DNA of 64,000 nucleotides from contig CAMBLM010000006.1 in NCBI GenBank assembly GCA_945868475.1, forward strand, positions 1-64,000, given 5' to 3'. A model generated the notes under the pieces. It saw nothing but the letters and a program-made list of their open reading frames with translations, had not been told where the DNA came from and made no database searches. This document shows, piece by piece, positions 8,320 to 16,392 of this stretch. The number at the start of each line of letters is the position of its first letter. Within the stretch, counting starts at the first letter, position 1. Source of the stretch: an uncultured Ruminococcus sp. Lineage in GTDB: Bacteria > Bacillota > Clostridia > Oscillospirales > Ruminococcaceae. A program made the translations under genes and the position numbers.

Positions 8320-9498
8320 TTACTTCTTGATCCTTGCAACGCCAGATTCAACGGCTGCCTTTGCAACTGCGTCCGCAACGATGACCGCAACGTTCTTGTC
8401 GAATGCGTTCGGGAGAATAAAGTCTGCACAAAGCTTATCGGCAGGAACTGCTTCTGCTATAGCATAAGCGGCGGCGCGCTTCATATCTTCGTTTATATCG
8501 CTTGCACGAACGGCAAGTGCGCCCTTGAAAATTCCCGGGAATGCAACAACGTTGTTGATCTGGTTCGGGAAATCGGAACGTCCTGTGCCGACAACGAATG
8601 CGCCTGCTTCCTTTGCAATGTCGGGCATAATTTCGGGAGTAGGATTTGCCATTGCGAAGATGATAGACTTTTCAGCCATCGACTTCACCATTTCGGGTGA
8701 AACAAGGTTAGGCTTCGATACGCCGATGAAAGCGTCCGCGCCCTTGAGTGCATCGGCAAGAGTTCCCCTCTTGTGGTTCTTATTAGTGAGCTTTGCCATT
8801 TCATAGTGGGACGGGTTCTTGAACTCGTCGCCGTCGCATATTATTCCTGCGAGGTCAACCATTATAATGTCGCCCATGCCCATTGAGATGAACTGCTTTG
8901 CGATCGCACAGCCTGCTGCACCTGCACCGTTGATAACGAGGGTCATATCCTCAAATTTTTTGCCTGCAACCTTTGCGGCATTGAGCATTGCGGCAGATGC
9001 AACGATAGCCGTTCCGTGCTGGTCATCGTGGAAAACGGGGATATCGCACCTCTCTTTGAGCTTCTTTTCGATCTCGAAGCAGCGCGGTGCGGAGATATCT
9101 TCAAGGTTTATTCCGCCGAAGCTGTAGGAAATAAGCTCAACAGTGCGGACGAATTCATCAACGTCCTTGGAATTCACGCAGATAGGGAAAGCGTCAACGC
9201 CTGCAAATTCCTTGAAGAGCGCACACTTGCCCTCCATTACGGGCATAGAAGCTCTCGGTCCGATGTCGCCGAGTCCGAGAACGGCAGTACCGTCCGTGAT
9301 AACAGCAACAAGGTTGTGTCTTCTTGTAAGGTCGTAGGAAAGCTCAGGGTCCTTTTCAATTTCAAGGCAAGGCTGTGCAACACCAGGAGTGTATGCAAGC
9401 GAGAGCTGTTCACGGTTTTCAACTGTGCAGCGTGAAACTACCTCGATCTTTCCCTGCCATTCATAATGCTTCTGAAGTGATTCGTCCATAATGCTCAT
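8320..9498 (-). CDS. NAD(P)-dependent malic enzyme
   Basis: A 392-aa short-form malic enzyme that oxidatively decarboxylates malate to pyruvate with NAD(P)+ and a divalent metal. The N-terminal malic domain shows LAYTPGVAQPC, VITDGTAVLGLGDIGP and FHDDQHGTAIV (metal and substrate binding). The Rossmann domain has VINGAGAAGCAIAKQF. The length matches bacterial YtsJ/MaeA-type enzymes without a phosphotransacetylase extension. RBS AGAGGA precedes the ATG. It is co-transcribed with the PHP gene (35-base gap) and likely supplies pyruvate and NAD(P)H in fermentation. Confidence 0.95.
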   Translation of the reverse strand: MSIMDESLQKHYEWQGKIEVVSRCTVENREQLSLAYTPGVAQPCLEIEKDPELSYDLTRRHNLVAVITDGTAVLGLGDIGPRASMPVMEGKCALFKEFAGVDAFPICVNSKDVDEFVRTVELISYSFGGINLEDISAPRCFEIEKKLKERCDIPVFHDDQHGTAIVASAAMLNAAKVAGKKFEDMTLVINGAGAAGCAIAKQFISMGMGDIIMVDLAGIICDGDEFKNPSHYEMAKLTNKNHKRGTLADALKGADAFIGVSKPNLVSPEMVKSMAEKSIIFAMANPTPEIMPDIAKEAGAFVVGTGRSDFPNQINNVVAFPGIFKGALAVRASDINEDMKRAAAYAIAEAVPADKLCADFILPNAFDKNVAVIVADAVAKAAVESGVARIKK

Positions 9499-9533
9499 TT
9501 TAGTATTCCTCTTTTTATTATAATAGTATAAGC

Positions 9534-10370
9534 TTACTTCGTCTTGTTTGCAAGCTTGATTATTTTGTCGATGTTTTCCTTTGATGTGTAGTAATTGCCA
9601 AGATGGGTGGGGCGTTCATTGTAAAGTCCGTGGAAGTCCGAACCGCCCGTTACGATAAGGTCATACTTTTCAGCGGTTTCGCAAAGCTTCTGCTGCTGTT
9701 CTTCCGTAGCGGAGTAATGATAAGCCTCAATGCCGTCAATTTTGCCGCTCTGCGCAAGCTCTTCAAGAAGTTCGGCAGAATCATACATCATCGGGTGAGC
9801 CATTACAGCAACGCCCTTTGACGAATGAATAAGATCAAGCACAAAATTAACATCGGGATATTCACGCTCAACGATGCAAGTTCCGTTTTCATGATTGAAC
9901 AGCTTATGATTGAGCTTTCCGTAGAAATGAGTGGTGTAGCCGTATTCGATGAGCGCATGCATAATGTGCTGCTTGAAAATGCTCTTTGAACCCGTTGCGT
10001 GCTTCATAACGCTTTCAGAAGTTATCGGATAAAGCTTCATAACATTTTCCACCATCTCGGCGGCGCATTTTCGCCTTATCTCGCAGGACTTTATGCAAAG
10101 CCCCTCCAAACGGTCGGGCTTCTGCGGAGCGTAGCAAAGGATATGTACCTTGCGGTTACGCTTCTTGTCCCAAGCCGAAAGCTCAACACCGGGGATAGTC
10201 TGAACGCCGTAGCGTTCACCAAGGACTTTTGCGCGGTTTATCGACGACATTGTGTCATGATCGGTTATCGAAATGAAATCAATGCCCGTTTTCTTTGCCT
10301 GAACGATAATATCCTCAATTCCGAGAGAACCATCGGAAAGAGTGGTATGGCAGTGGAGGTCGCCTATCAT
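9534..10370 (-). CDS. PHP domain metal-dependent phosphoesterase
   Basis: A 278-aa PHP-family hydrolase related to E. coli RNase AM/YciV-type phosphoesterases. Metal-ligand motifs are all present: GDLHCHTTLSDG at the N-terminus, ITDHDT, GVELSAW, MAHPM and GGSDFHG near the C-terminus. The substrate may be nucleoside bisphosphates or RNA 5-prime ends; family knowledge does not decide. It is the first gene of the operon ending in ydcF, with a well-placed promoter upstream. Confidence 0.88.
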   Translation of the reverse strand: MIGDLHCHTTLSDGSLGIEDIIVQAKKTGIDFISITDHDTMSSINRAKVLGERYGVQTIPGVELSAWDKKRNRKVHILCYAPQKPDRLEGLCIKSCEIRRKCAAEMVENVMKLYPITSESVMKHATGSKSIFKQHIMHALIEYGYTTHFYGKLNHKLFNHENGTCIVEREYPDVNFVLDLIHSSKGVAVMAHPMMYDSAELLEELAQSGKIDGIEAYHYSATEEQQQKLCETAEKYDLIVTGGSDFHGLYNERPTHLGNYYTSKENIDKIIKLANKTK

Positions 10371-10450
10371 AAACTCATCTCCTTATTAAATTGTAAACAA
10401 TGCGGAAAACGCTCTGCAAAACGTAAAAAGCCTGAATATATTTATGTTTA

Positions 10451-10479
10451 ATTATACCATAAAAAACAACATAAATCAA
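10451..10479 (-). promoter_or_regulatory. Predicted promoter of the PHP-malic enzyme operon
   Basis: On the minus strand, TTGATT (10474-10479), a 17-bp spacer and a perfect TATAAT (10451-10456), about 80 bases before the PHP gene start. Confidence 0.75.
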
Positions 10480-10504
10480 TAGCCGGACAGAGTTTTTTTA
10501 ATGC

Positions 10505-10755
10505 GGACACGGACAGATTTTTTTTAATGCGTAATTCGTAATTCGTAATACGTAATGCATAATTATTTGCGAAGCCAAGCAGCCGGTCGAGCTGAGCACA
10601 GCTCGTCAGGTGTCCAGAGGGCGGAAGCCCTTGGTCGCTCTCCGCAGAGAGCGAAACTCCCCTACACGAAGGCGCTCTGCAAGGGGTGAATTAAAAAACA
10701 GTCCGGTGGACTGTTTTTTAAGAGGGGACGCTCTGCAAGAGAGAGCGTCCCTTTG
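10505..10755. repeat. Structured intergenic region: heptad repeat and run of hairpins
   Basis: From 10524 a TTAAT plus KCGKAAT-type heptad array runs to about 10565. Several perfect or near-perfect hairpins follow: 10588-10605, about 10614-10634, 10637-10654, 10691-10721 (14-bp stem in an A/T context, terminator-like on both strands) and 10724-10752. It is much richer in GC than nearby spacers. No protein is encoded. It resembles a degraded member of the heptad-bounded repeat family with a different interior. Confidence 0.6.
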
Positions 10756-10792
10756 TATATCTTTCCTGCAACGATAATTTTATGCTATATTG

Positions 10793-10948
10793 TTATTTTG
10801 CACAAATGCAGTAACCTTTACAGCAAAGTAAATGCCCAATAATATCCAACGCTCTATTAGCGTGATTATTTGCAAACCTACATTTACCGAACACTGCTGA
10901 TGATAAAACTTTTTCTCCAGCATCATTTGAACAGCTATCAAAACACAT
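10793..10948 (-). CDS. Possible small cysteine-rich peptide (51 aa)
   Basis: An open frame of 51 codons starting at ATG 10948, directly after an in-frame stop. The peptide has seven cysteines, starting MCFDSC and ending CCKGYCICAK. I see no convincing RBS, and a terminator lies just upstream (10981-11009), so expression is doubtful. It may be a remnant of a larger decayed gene. A competing 66-codon frame on the same strand (10780-10980) looks less protein-like. Confidence 0.2.
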   Translation of the reverse strand: MCFDSCSNDAGEKVLSSAVFGKCRFANNHANRALDIIGHLLCCKGYCICAK

Positions 10949-10980
10949 TTAATCATCATAACTATATGAACATAAAACAC

Positions 10981-11009
10981 AAAAGCCGCAGAGAAAACCT
11001 GCGGCTTTT
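10981..11009 (-). terminator. Intrinsic terminator of the DUF4870-like gene
   Basis: An 11-bp perfect stem (10981-10991 with 10999-11009) lies 13 bases past the stop of the small membrane protein. It is followed on the minus strand by a T-containing tract. Confidence 0.85.
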
Positions 11010-11022
11010 AAAATAGCTTAAC

Positions 11023-11307
11023 TTACTTGAGGATCTTGATCTTTCCGAGAAGCGGAACTTCCTTTTCTTCGCCGTTGATAGCGGCAACAAAGCCGATTAT
11101 CCAGCATACGAATACGAAAAGCGACCAAATCCCCGTGAGGATTCCAATGATCGGGATCCAGGAAAAAGAACCGATAAGAGCGAAAAGATTAAGTACGAGT
11201 GCCTGATTGAGGTGGAACTTGGAGTTCTCCTTGTCACCTGCAACGAGCGCGATGATAAAGCCTATCCATGTAAGATATGCTACGATGTCTGTTGTTTTCT
11301 TGTCCAT
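11023..11307 (-). CDS. Small DUF4870-like membrane protein
   Basis: A 94-aa protein with three predicted membrane helices (about 8-24, 36-50, 56-78) and a Lys/Glu-rich C-terminus. The pattern DIVAYLTWIGFIIALVAGDKE followed by FHLNQALVL matches the DUF4870/Tic20-like group: a short loop, then the H-x-N-Q-A motif. Function is unknown. It is monocistronic, with its own strong promoter and terminator. Confidence 0.82.
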   Translation of the reverse strand: MDKKTTDIVAYLTWIGFIIALVAGDKENSKFHLNQALVLNLFALIGSFSWIPIIGILTGIWSLFVFVCWIIGFVAAINGEEKEVPLLGKIKILK

Positions 11308-11360
11308 TGTGATGACCCCCGTGAAAAAATTTTAAGCTGTCAGCTTACACCAATGTTTAA

Positions 11361-11389
11361 ATTATAGTATTATATGAACATTTTGTCAA
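11361..11389 (-). promoter_or_regulatory. Strong predicted sigma-A promoter of the DUF4870-like gene
   Basis: On the minus strand, consensus TTGACA (11384-11389), a 17-bp spacer and consensus TATAAT (11361-11366). The rest of the 11308-11476 spacer holds nothing else I recognise. Confidence 0.88.
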
Positions 11390-11476
11390 TATATTTTACA
11401 CGAAATTTAGTTTTGTGAATGATATTCAGCGTTTCGCACAAAGTTAGTGGCAATGAACAAGCTTTTATGCCAAACC

Positions 11477-12427
11477 TTACCCAAGAAATTTATCCTCGAA
11501 CCAGACATTTTTCACCGTAAACTCCTTGCCGTCAAGATAGCTTAAAATGCCTGCGTCCGTGCGGAACGTGAATTTCAGCTTGTAGGAATAAAGTGCCTGC
11601 GTTTTTATCTTATACGCACGGTTCACTTCTCCGATGCCGTACTTTCCGTCACCGAGAAGCGGACAGCCGATGTGCGCAAAATGCGCTCTTATCTGGTGGG
11701 TCCGTCCCGTGTCGAGCTTGACCTCAACGAGCGCAAGCTTTCCGTCCGTTTTCAGCACCTTGTAGGAGGTGATTATCGTCTTGTTCTGCGGAGTTTTTCT
11801 GTCAGTGACTTTGACCGTCTTGGTCTTTTCGTCCTTTTCGAGATAGGCCGTCATAGTGTCGGACTTTTTCGGCGGAACTCCCACCGTTATGCAGAGATAA
11901 CGCTTTTCCAACTCGCGCTCCTTGATCTTTTCGTTCAGGATTCGCAGCGACTCAGCGTTTTTCGCCGCAATGACGATGCCGCCCGTGTTTCGGTCAAGAC
12001 GATTGCACAGCGCAGGCGTAAAGCTGTTCTCGCGGTCGGGGTCGTACTCGCCCTTGTTGTAAAGATAGTGCAGGATTCGGTTTATCAGCGTGTCAGCAGT
12101 GTTCTCATCGTCCTCATGGACGACAAGTCCGTTTTTCTTGTCACAGAGGAGAATGTTTTCGTCCTCATAGACAACGGAAATATCCGCAGGAACGCTCAGA
12201 AACACACGGTCGGGCGAAGTTTCAAAGAACTCGTCCCCGATGTAAAGCTGCATAAGGTCATTTTCGCAAAGTCGGGTCGAAATCTCGCACCGCTTTCCGT
12301 TGAGCTTTATGCGCTTAGTGCGTATGTATTTGTACATCAGGCTTTTCGGCAGAAGAGGCACGGCTTTTTCGATAAATTTATCAACGCGCTGTCCGCTGTC
12401 GTTTTTGTTTATGGTAAATTCTTTCAT
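11477..12427 (-). CDS. RluA family 23S rRNA pseudouridine synthase
   Basis: A 316-aa enzyme that isomerises specific uridines in rRNA to pseudouridine. An N-terminal S4-like RNA-binding segment (about 1-75) leads into the catalytic domain, with the active-site Asp in NRLDRNTGGIVIAAK (about residue 147). GRTHQIRAHFAHIGCPLLGDGKYG is the conserved C-terminal block. It is one of two diverged RluA proteins here (the other at 28935). It is the last gene of the hydrolase-yifB-rluA operon, 20 bases after yifB. The target position cannot be assigned. Confidence 0.93.
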   Translation of the reverse strand: MKEFTINKNDSGQRVDKFIEKAVPLLPKSLMYKYIRTKRIKLNGKRCEISTRLCENDLMQLYIGDEFFETSPDRVFLSVPADISVVYEDENILLCDKKNGLVVHEDDENTADTLINRILHYLYNKGEYDPDRENSFTPALCNRLDRNTGGIVIAAKNAESLRILNEKIKERELEKRYLCITVGVPPKKSDTMTAYLEKDEKTKTVKVTDRKTPQNKTIITSYKVLKTDGKLALVEVKLDTGRTHQIRAHFAHIGCPLLGDGKYGIGEVNRAYKIKTQALYSYKLKFTFRTDAGILSYLDGKEFTVKNVWFEDKFLG

Positions 12428-12447
12428 TTTATATAAGCTTACTCCAA

Positions 12448-13974
12448 TTATTTTCCCCAGAACTGCCTGTCCAGCGTTCGGAACTGTACAGCCTGCGCAA
12501 TGTGCTGCTTGTCGATGATCTCCTCACCCGTCATATCGGCGATGGTGCGTGAAAGCTTTAAAATTCGGTTGTAGCCGCGCGCCGAAAGTCCCATTTTGTC
12601 AAACACGTTTCTGAGTGTTTCCCTCGCTGCGTCCGTCATAGGGCAGACCTCGGAAATAAGGCTGTCCGAAATTGCGGCGTTGCAGGTTATCCCCGTGCCT
12701 TTGTAGCGCGAATTCTGTATCTCACGGGCTTTCTGCACACGCTCACGGATCGCCGCCGAGCTTTCCTCTTTCGACCTTGAGGACATACTTTCAAAGTCAA
12801 CGGGGTTTATTCGGCAGTGTATATCGAAGCGGTCGAGCATAGGTCCGCTTATCTTCGCAAGGTAAGCTGCCACCTGCTGTTTTGTGCATCGGCACTCATG
12901 GTTCGGACTGCCGAAATATCCGCACGGGCAGGGATTCATCGCACCTATCAGCATAAAGCTGCACGGATATGTTACCGTTCCGCTTGCTCTCGAAATAGTG
13001 ACTTTTTTATCCTCCAGCGGCTGACGAAGTATCTCCAAAGTCGGACGTGCGAACTCCGCAAGCTCGTCAAGGAAAAGCACGCCGTTGTGCGCAAGCGAGA
13101 TCTCGCCCGGGTGAGGGACAGAGCCGCCGCCCGAAAGTCCTGCGCTTGAAATGGTGTGGTGCGGCGAGCGGAAAGGTCTGCGCGTGACGAGCGGAGTGTC
13201 GGGGTCAAGTATTCCGCAGATGGAATGAACGTTGGTCGTTTCGATAGACTCCTCGAACGTCATTGCAGGGAGTATCGTTGTGATGCGCTTTGCCATCATC
13301 GACTTGCCCGAACCCGGCGCACCTATCATAAGGAGATTATGTCCTCCTGCCGCGGCAATTTCAAGAGCCTTTTTCGCCTGCTGCTGACCTTTTACATCGG
13401 CAAAATCCACCGTATCGAAACGCTGTTCATCACGGACGATGTATTTATCCTGCGGAGTGAGCGGCTCACTGCCGTCAAAATGCTTTATAAGCTCTGCGGT
13501 GTTTTTCACGCCGTAGACCTTTATACCCTCGACAACGCTTGCCTCATAAGCGTTTATCTCGGGAACGAAAACCTCGCCGAACCCCTCTTTTTTCGCAAGC
13601 AAAACCATCGGAAGAACGCCGTTCACTCCCCTTACATCGCCGTTGAGCGAAACTTCGCCGATAAATGCGGACTTTGAAATATCCGCAGGGACATTTCCCG
13701 TCACGCAGAGCAGAGCCGTGAAGATAGCGAGATCGTGTATGCTGCCCGTCTTTTTCGTATCGGCAGGCGCAAGATTGACGATTATTTTGTTGAGCGGAAA
13801 GCTTATCAGCGAAGCGCGGAGTGCCGAACGGATACGCTCGCGGCTCTCCTTTATCGCAGTATCGGCAAGTCCGATTATATCAAAGGACGGCGTTCCCTTG
13901 CTCGTTTCGATCTCGACATCAACAGGGAACGCATTGAGTCCGAAAAGTCCGAGGCTGTTTACCTTTGCATACAT
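12448..13974 (-). CDS. YifB family Mg chelatase-like AAA ATPase (ComM-like)
   Basis: A 508-aa AAA+ protein of the YifB/ComM family. An N-terminal ChlI-like domain (VDVEIETSKGTPSFDIIGLADTAIKE) precedes the ATPase with Walker A GAPGSGKS and Walker B FLDELAEF. A Cys-rich segment (NPCPCGYFGSPNHECRC) and a C-terminal helical domain ending in RTIADMTGEEII follow. ComM acts as a branch-migration helicase in natural transformation in some bacteria; the role in Clostridia is inferred. It starts 3 bases after the hydrolase stop. Confidence 0.93.
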   Translation of the reverse strand: MYAKVNSLGLFGLNAFPVDVEIETSKGTPSFDIIGLADTAIKESRERIRSALRASLISFPLNKIIVNLAPADTKKTGSIHDLAIFTALLCVTGNVPADISKSAFIGEVSLNGDVRGVNGVLPMVLLAKKEGFGEVFVPEINAYEASVVEGIKVYGVKNTAELIKHFDGSEPLTPQDKYIVRDEQRFDTVDFADVKGQQQAKKALEIAAAGGHNLLMIGAPGSGKSMMAKRITTILPAMTFEESIETTNVHSICGILDPDTPLVTRRPFRSPHHTISSAGLSGGGSVPHPGEISLAHNGVLFLDELAEFARPTLEILRQPLEDKKVTISRASGTVTYPCSFMLIGAMNPCPCGYFGSPNHECRCTKQQVAAYLAKISGPMLDRFDIHCRINPVDFESMSSRSKEESSAAIRERVQKAREIQNSRYKGTGITCNAAISDSLISEVCPMTDAARETLRNVFDKMGLSARGYNRILKLSRTIADMTGEEIIDKQHIAQAVQFRTLDRQFWGK

Positions 13975-13977
13975 TTT

Positions 13978-14934
13978 TTAGTCCTCATCTGTGTATTCGC
14001 TGTAATTGCGTTCGTTGAGCCAGTCGAGGATATCATCATAGACCTCCTGCTTTCCGACCTCGTTGAGTATCTCATGGCGCATATTCGGATAGATGTGAAG
14101 CTCGGCATCGTCCTGTCCTGCTTCGGTCAGGCGGCGGAAAACTTCCTCGGGAGCTTTGCCGTATCTGCCGACAGGATCGTCCGCACCGCTTGCAATATAA
14201 ACGGGAAGATAATCAGCGACCTTTTCCGCCCAGCTTTTCGCAGTTACATACTTTGTCATCATTATAAGGTCATAAAGTCCGCGGACAGTGAAAATAAACG
14301 TGCATTTCGGGTCTTCCGCATACTTTTCAACGACAGCTCGGTCGGAGCTTATCCAGTCAAAGTCGGTCTTTGGGTCTTCTATCCTTGCATTGGACATTCC
14401 GAACATCATTCGGTCATAGACCTTTGAACGATAGTGCGAACCCTTGACCTTTGCCGTGCTTTCCACAAGCGCAAGGCAGGCATCGGCAACGCCGTGAAGT
14501 GCCGCAGTGCCGAGGATAAGAACGCCGTCATAATATTCGCTGTATTTTGCAACGACCGTTCTTGCAATAAGCGAACCCATGCTGTGTCCGAGCAGGAAAT
14601 ACGGAAATGCTGAGTATTTTTCCTGCATCATTCTTGTGAGCGTGATAACGTCCTTTGCAAGGAACTTCCAGCCGTCCTTTTCGGCGAAGAAGCCATAGTC
14701 CTCATCGCCCGAAACGGACGCGCCGTGACCGAGGTTGTCGTTTCCGCAGACGATATAGCCGTCCTTGCATAGAAAGTCGGCAAAGTCCTCATAGCGTTCA
14801 ATATATTCGCACATTCCGTGTACTATCTGCACAACGCCCTTTATTTTTGCAGTTGTTGGAACGTAAATATAGTAAGCCGTGTTGTTCACGCCGTTTGAGC
14901 TTTTGAAAAATCCCGATATTTTTTCGTAATTCAT
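13978..14934 (-). CDS. Alpha/beta hydrolase, lysophospholipase/monoglyceride lipase-like
   Basis: A 318-aa serine hydrolase of the Hydrolase_4 group. VQIVHGMCEYIERY holds the oxyanion region, GNDNLGHGAS is the typical loop and LLGHSMGSLIAR carries the nucleophile Ser. The Asp lies near SGADDPVG and the His near PNMRHEILNE. It has no signal peptide, so it is cytoplasmic. It probably cleaves acyl esters of lysolipid or monoacylglycerol. It is the first gene of the operon with yifB and rluA. Confidence 0.9.
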   Translation of the reverse strand: MNYEKISGFFKSSNGVNNTAYYIYVPTTAKIKGVVQIVHGMCEYIERYEDFADFLCKDGYIVCGNDNLGHGASVSGDEDYGFFAEKDGWKFLAKDVITLTRMMQEKYSAFPYFLLGHSMGSLIARTVVAKYSEYYDGVLILGTAALHGVADACLALVESTAKVKGSHYRSKVYDRMMFGMSNARIEDPKTDFDWISSDRAVVEKYAEDPKCTFIFTVRGLYDLIMMTKYVTAKSWAEKVADYLPVYIASGADDPVGRYGKAPEEVFRRLTEAGQDDAELHIYPNMRHEILNEVGKQEVYDDILDWLNERNYSEYTDED

Positions 14935-14962
14935 AGTATCCTGTCCTTTCTTAATAAAACGT

Positions 14963-14994
14963 TGCCGCCGCAGGGAAGTTCTCCTGCCGCGGCA
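14963..14994 (-). promoter_or_regulatory. Hairpin at the predicted 5-prime end of the hydrolase mRNA
   Basis: A 12-bp stem with one mismatch (14963-14974 with 14983-14994). Its outer edge coincides with the transcription start predicted 7 bases from the -10 at 15001-15006. It could stabilise the mRNA 5-prime end. Confidence 0.5.
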
Positions 14995-15000
14995 TTTATA

Positions 15001-15029
15001 ATTATACCATTATTATGATACTTTTGCAA
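15001..15029 (-). promoter_or_regulatory. Predicted promoter of the hydrolase-yifB-rluA operon
   Basis: On the minus strand, TTGCAA (15024-15029), a 17-bp spacer and a perfect TATAAT (15001-15006). Confidence 0.72.
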
Positions 15030-15065
15030 CAATTTATGTGAACACATTTGAAAATGCTATATTTT

Positions 15066-15280
15066 ATACTAAACAACATTTAAAATTCAGGAAAAATTAA
15101 GCCGATAATCTTGAATATATGCTATTTCGGCGCAGATTTTTTCCTTTATTTTTTGGTGTTTATACTAATTTTTAAACTGAAAGTGTACAAAAAATCAAGC
15201 AAAAGCTCGTAGCTATTGAAAATAGCTTTATATGGCTTTTGCGACGATTTTTTGTCTACACTTTGATTAAAAATTAGTAT
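15066..15280. mobile_element. Composite ATACTAA-type palindromic element (inverted A + B pair)
   Basis: The left half (15066 to about 15165) is type A in reverse orientation relative to 7030. The right half (15162-15280) is type B, with ends ATACTAATTTTTAA and TTAAAAATTAGTAT, the form seen alone at 59592. The halves share the ATACT junction. It lies in the spacer upstream of the hydrolase promoter and past the 15313 gene stop. Confidence 0.82.
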
Positions 15281-15312
15281 TGGTATTGAAGCTGAGAGAT
15301 CATCTGCCAAAC

Positions 15313-16392
15313 TCACTTTCTCACCGCAAATTCGGCATAAGCGATCCCGTCGGGCGTGTTTATTTCAAGCTGATAAAGTCCTTTTTCAAAGTCCTGCTCA
15401 TATTCGGCGGTATGCACAAAGCGGCAGTAGTCTTTATCGGGGTCAAATTTTGCGCTGAATTCTCCGCATCTGCTCCATACCTGCTCATCAAGCTTACGAA
15501 CCGTTACCGAAACTTCACCTTCATATATTTCTCTGCGGCTTTCGCAGTCCGTAACTCTCAGCGTGAGAATTCCGTCCTCATAAAATGCCGAATAAAGTCT
15601 GTCGCCGACAGCAAAATCGTAATATTCGCACTGCTGAAATTTGCTGTCATACATATAGGGAACAACATTATTTCCGTCCTTGGTGAGGAAGAAGAAATGA
15701 TCCATATCCGTGTGGTCGAGCCTTATCGAATCATCGCGTTTTCCATAGACGAAAACAGCGGAATCGGAATTCTTCTTCGGTGTGCTGAAATTCGTGTGGT
15801 GAACAGGATAAGGCTCATTGACCGAATATTCAATGTAATAGAACGCGCCGCCGTCCTTTGCGTCACCCGTGCGGATAAGATAGTCGGGGTTGCCGTCATT
15901 ATTATAATCATCGAGCAGGAGTGAAAAATTGTCATTATAGGTATATTTAAGCCCCGACCCACTCTCCGAATCATACGCACAGGGATAGGACACACTGCCG
16001 TATTCGCTGTTTTGGACATAGCAGCGCATTTCTCCCGAGTAAACGCCGTCCTTTTTGTAATAGCGGCTCGTGATATCGACCGTGACCTTGCTTCTGTCAC
16101 CGTTGACGAAAACATTGTGGGAAACAAGATACTCGTTGGACTGCGGATAATACATACCTTTCTTGTTCGCAAAGTATTCTTCGCAGTCGATCTTATTGGT
16201 GAAGTCGGACAGCGTATCGGCAAGCTTCGGGTCTCTTTCGGGGCGTTCGTAGTCCTGCTCTGAATACACTTCGTGATCGCTTTTTTGTCTTTCCTTATAA
16301 CTGAAAACAGAGCTGCTGCTTTTATAGGTGATAAGAAGATCGCCTGCACCGATAAAAACAAAAAGCATTAATATAACTATAAGTTCTCTCAT
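15313..16392 (-). CDS. Exported/anchored protein of unknown function with Ca-binding-like loop
   Basis: A 359-aa protein with an N-terminal hydrophobic anchor (about residues 4-22) and a polar extracytoplasmic body. A DYNNDGNPDYLI segment (about residue 163) fits the D-x-N-x-D-G calcium-loop pattern seen in VCBS/FG-GAP and dockerin-like repeats. The rest is not recognised. The start overlaps the end of the 16389 gene by 4 bases, so the two are translationally coupled. A GGAGG lies 13 bases before the ATG. No enzyme motif seen. Confidence 0.75.
   Translation of the reverse strand: MRELIVILMLFVFIGAGDLLITYKSSSSVFSYKERQKSDHEVYSEQDYERPERDPKLADTLSDFTNKIDCEEYFANKKGMYYPQSNEYLVSHNVFVNGDRSKVTVDITSRYYKKDGVYSGEMRCYVQNSEYGSVSYPCAYDSESGSGLKYTYNDNFSLLLDDYNNDGNPDYLIRTGDAKDGGAFYYIEYSVNEPYPVHHTNFSTPKKNSDSAVFVYGKRDDSIRLDHTDMDHFFFLTKDGNNVVPYMYDSKFQQCEYYDFAVGDRLYSAFYEDGILTLRVTDCESRREIYEGEVSVTVRKLDEQVWSRCGEFSAKFDPDKDYCRFVHTAEYEQDFEKGLYQLEINTPDGIAYAEFAVRK

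Noticed and set aside
10780-10980. 66-codon minus-strand frame in the PHP-DUF4870 spacer
   Set aside because: Its start lies at the edge of a terminator and the residue pattern is unconvincing; the overlapping 51-codon frame is slightly better but also doubtful.
11477-12427. The two RluA proteins considered as a duplication artefact
   Set aside because: The proteins differ throughout outside the catalytic blocks; they are old paralogues.
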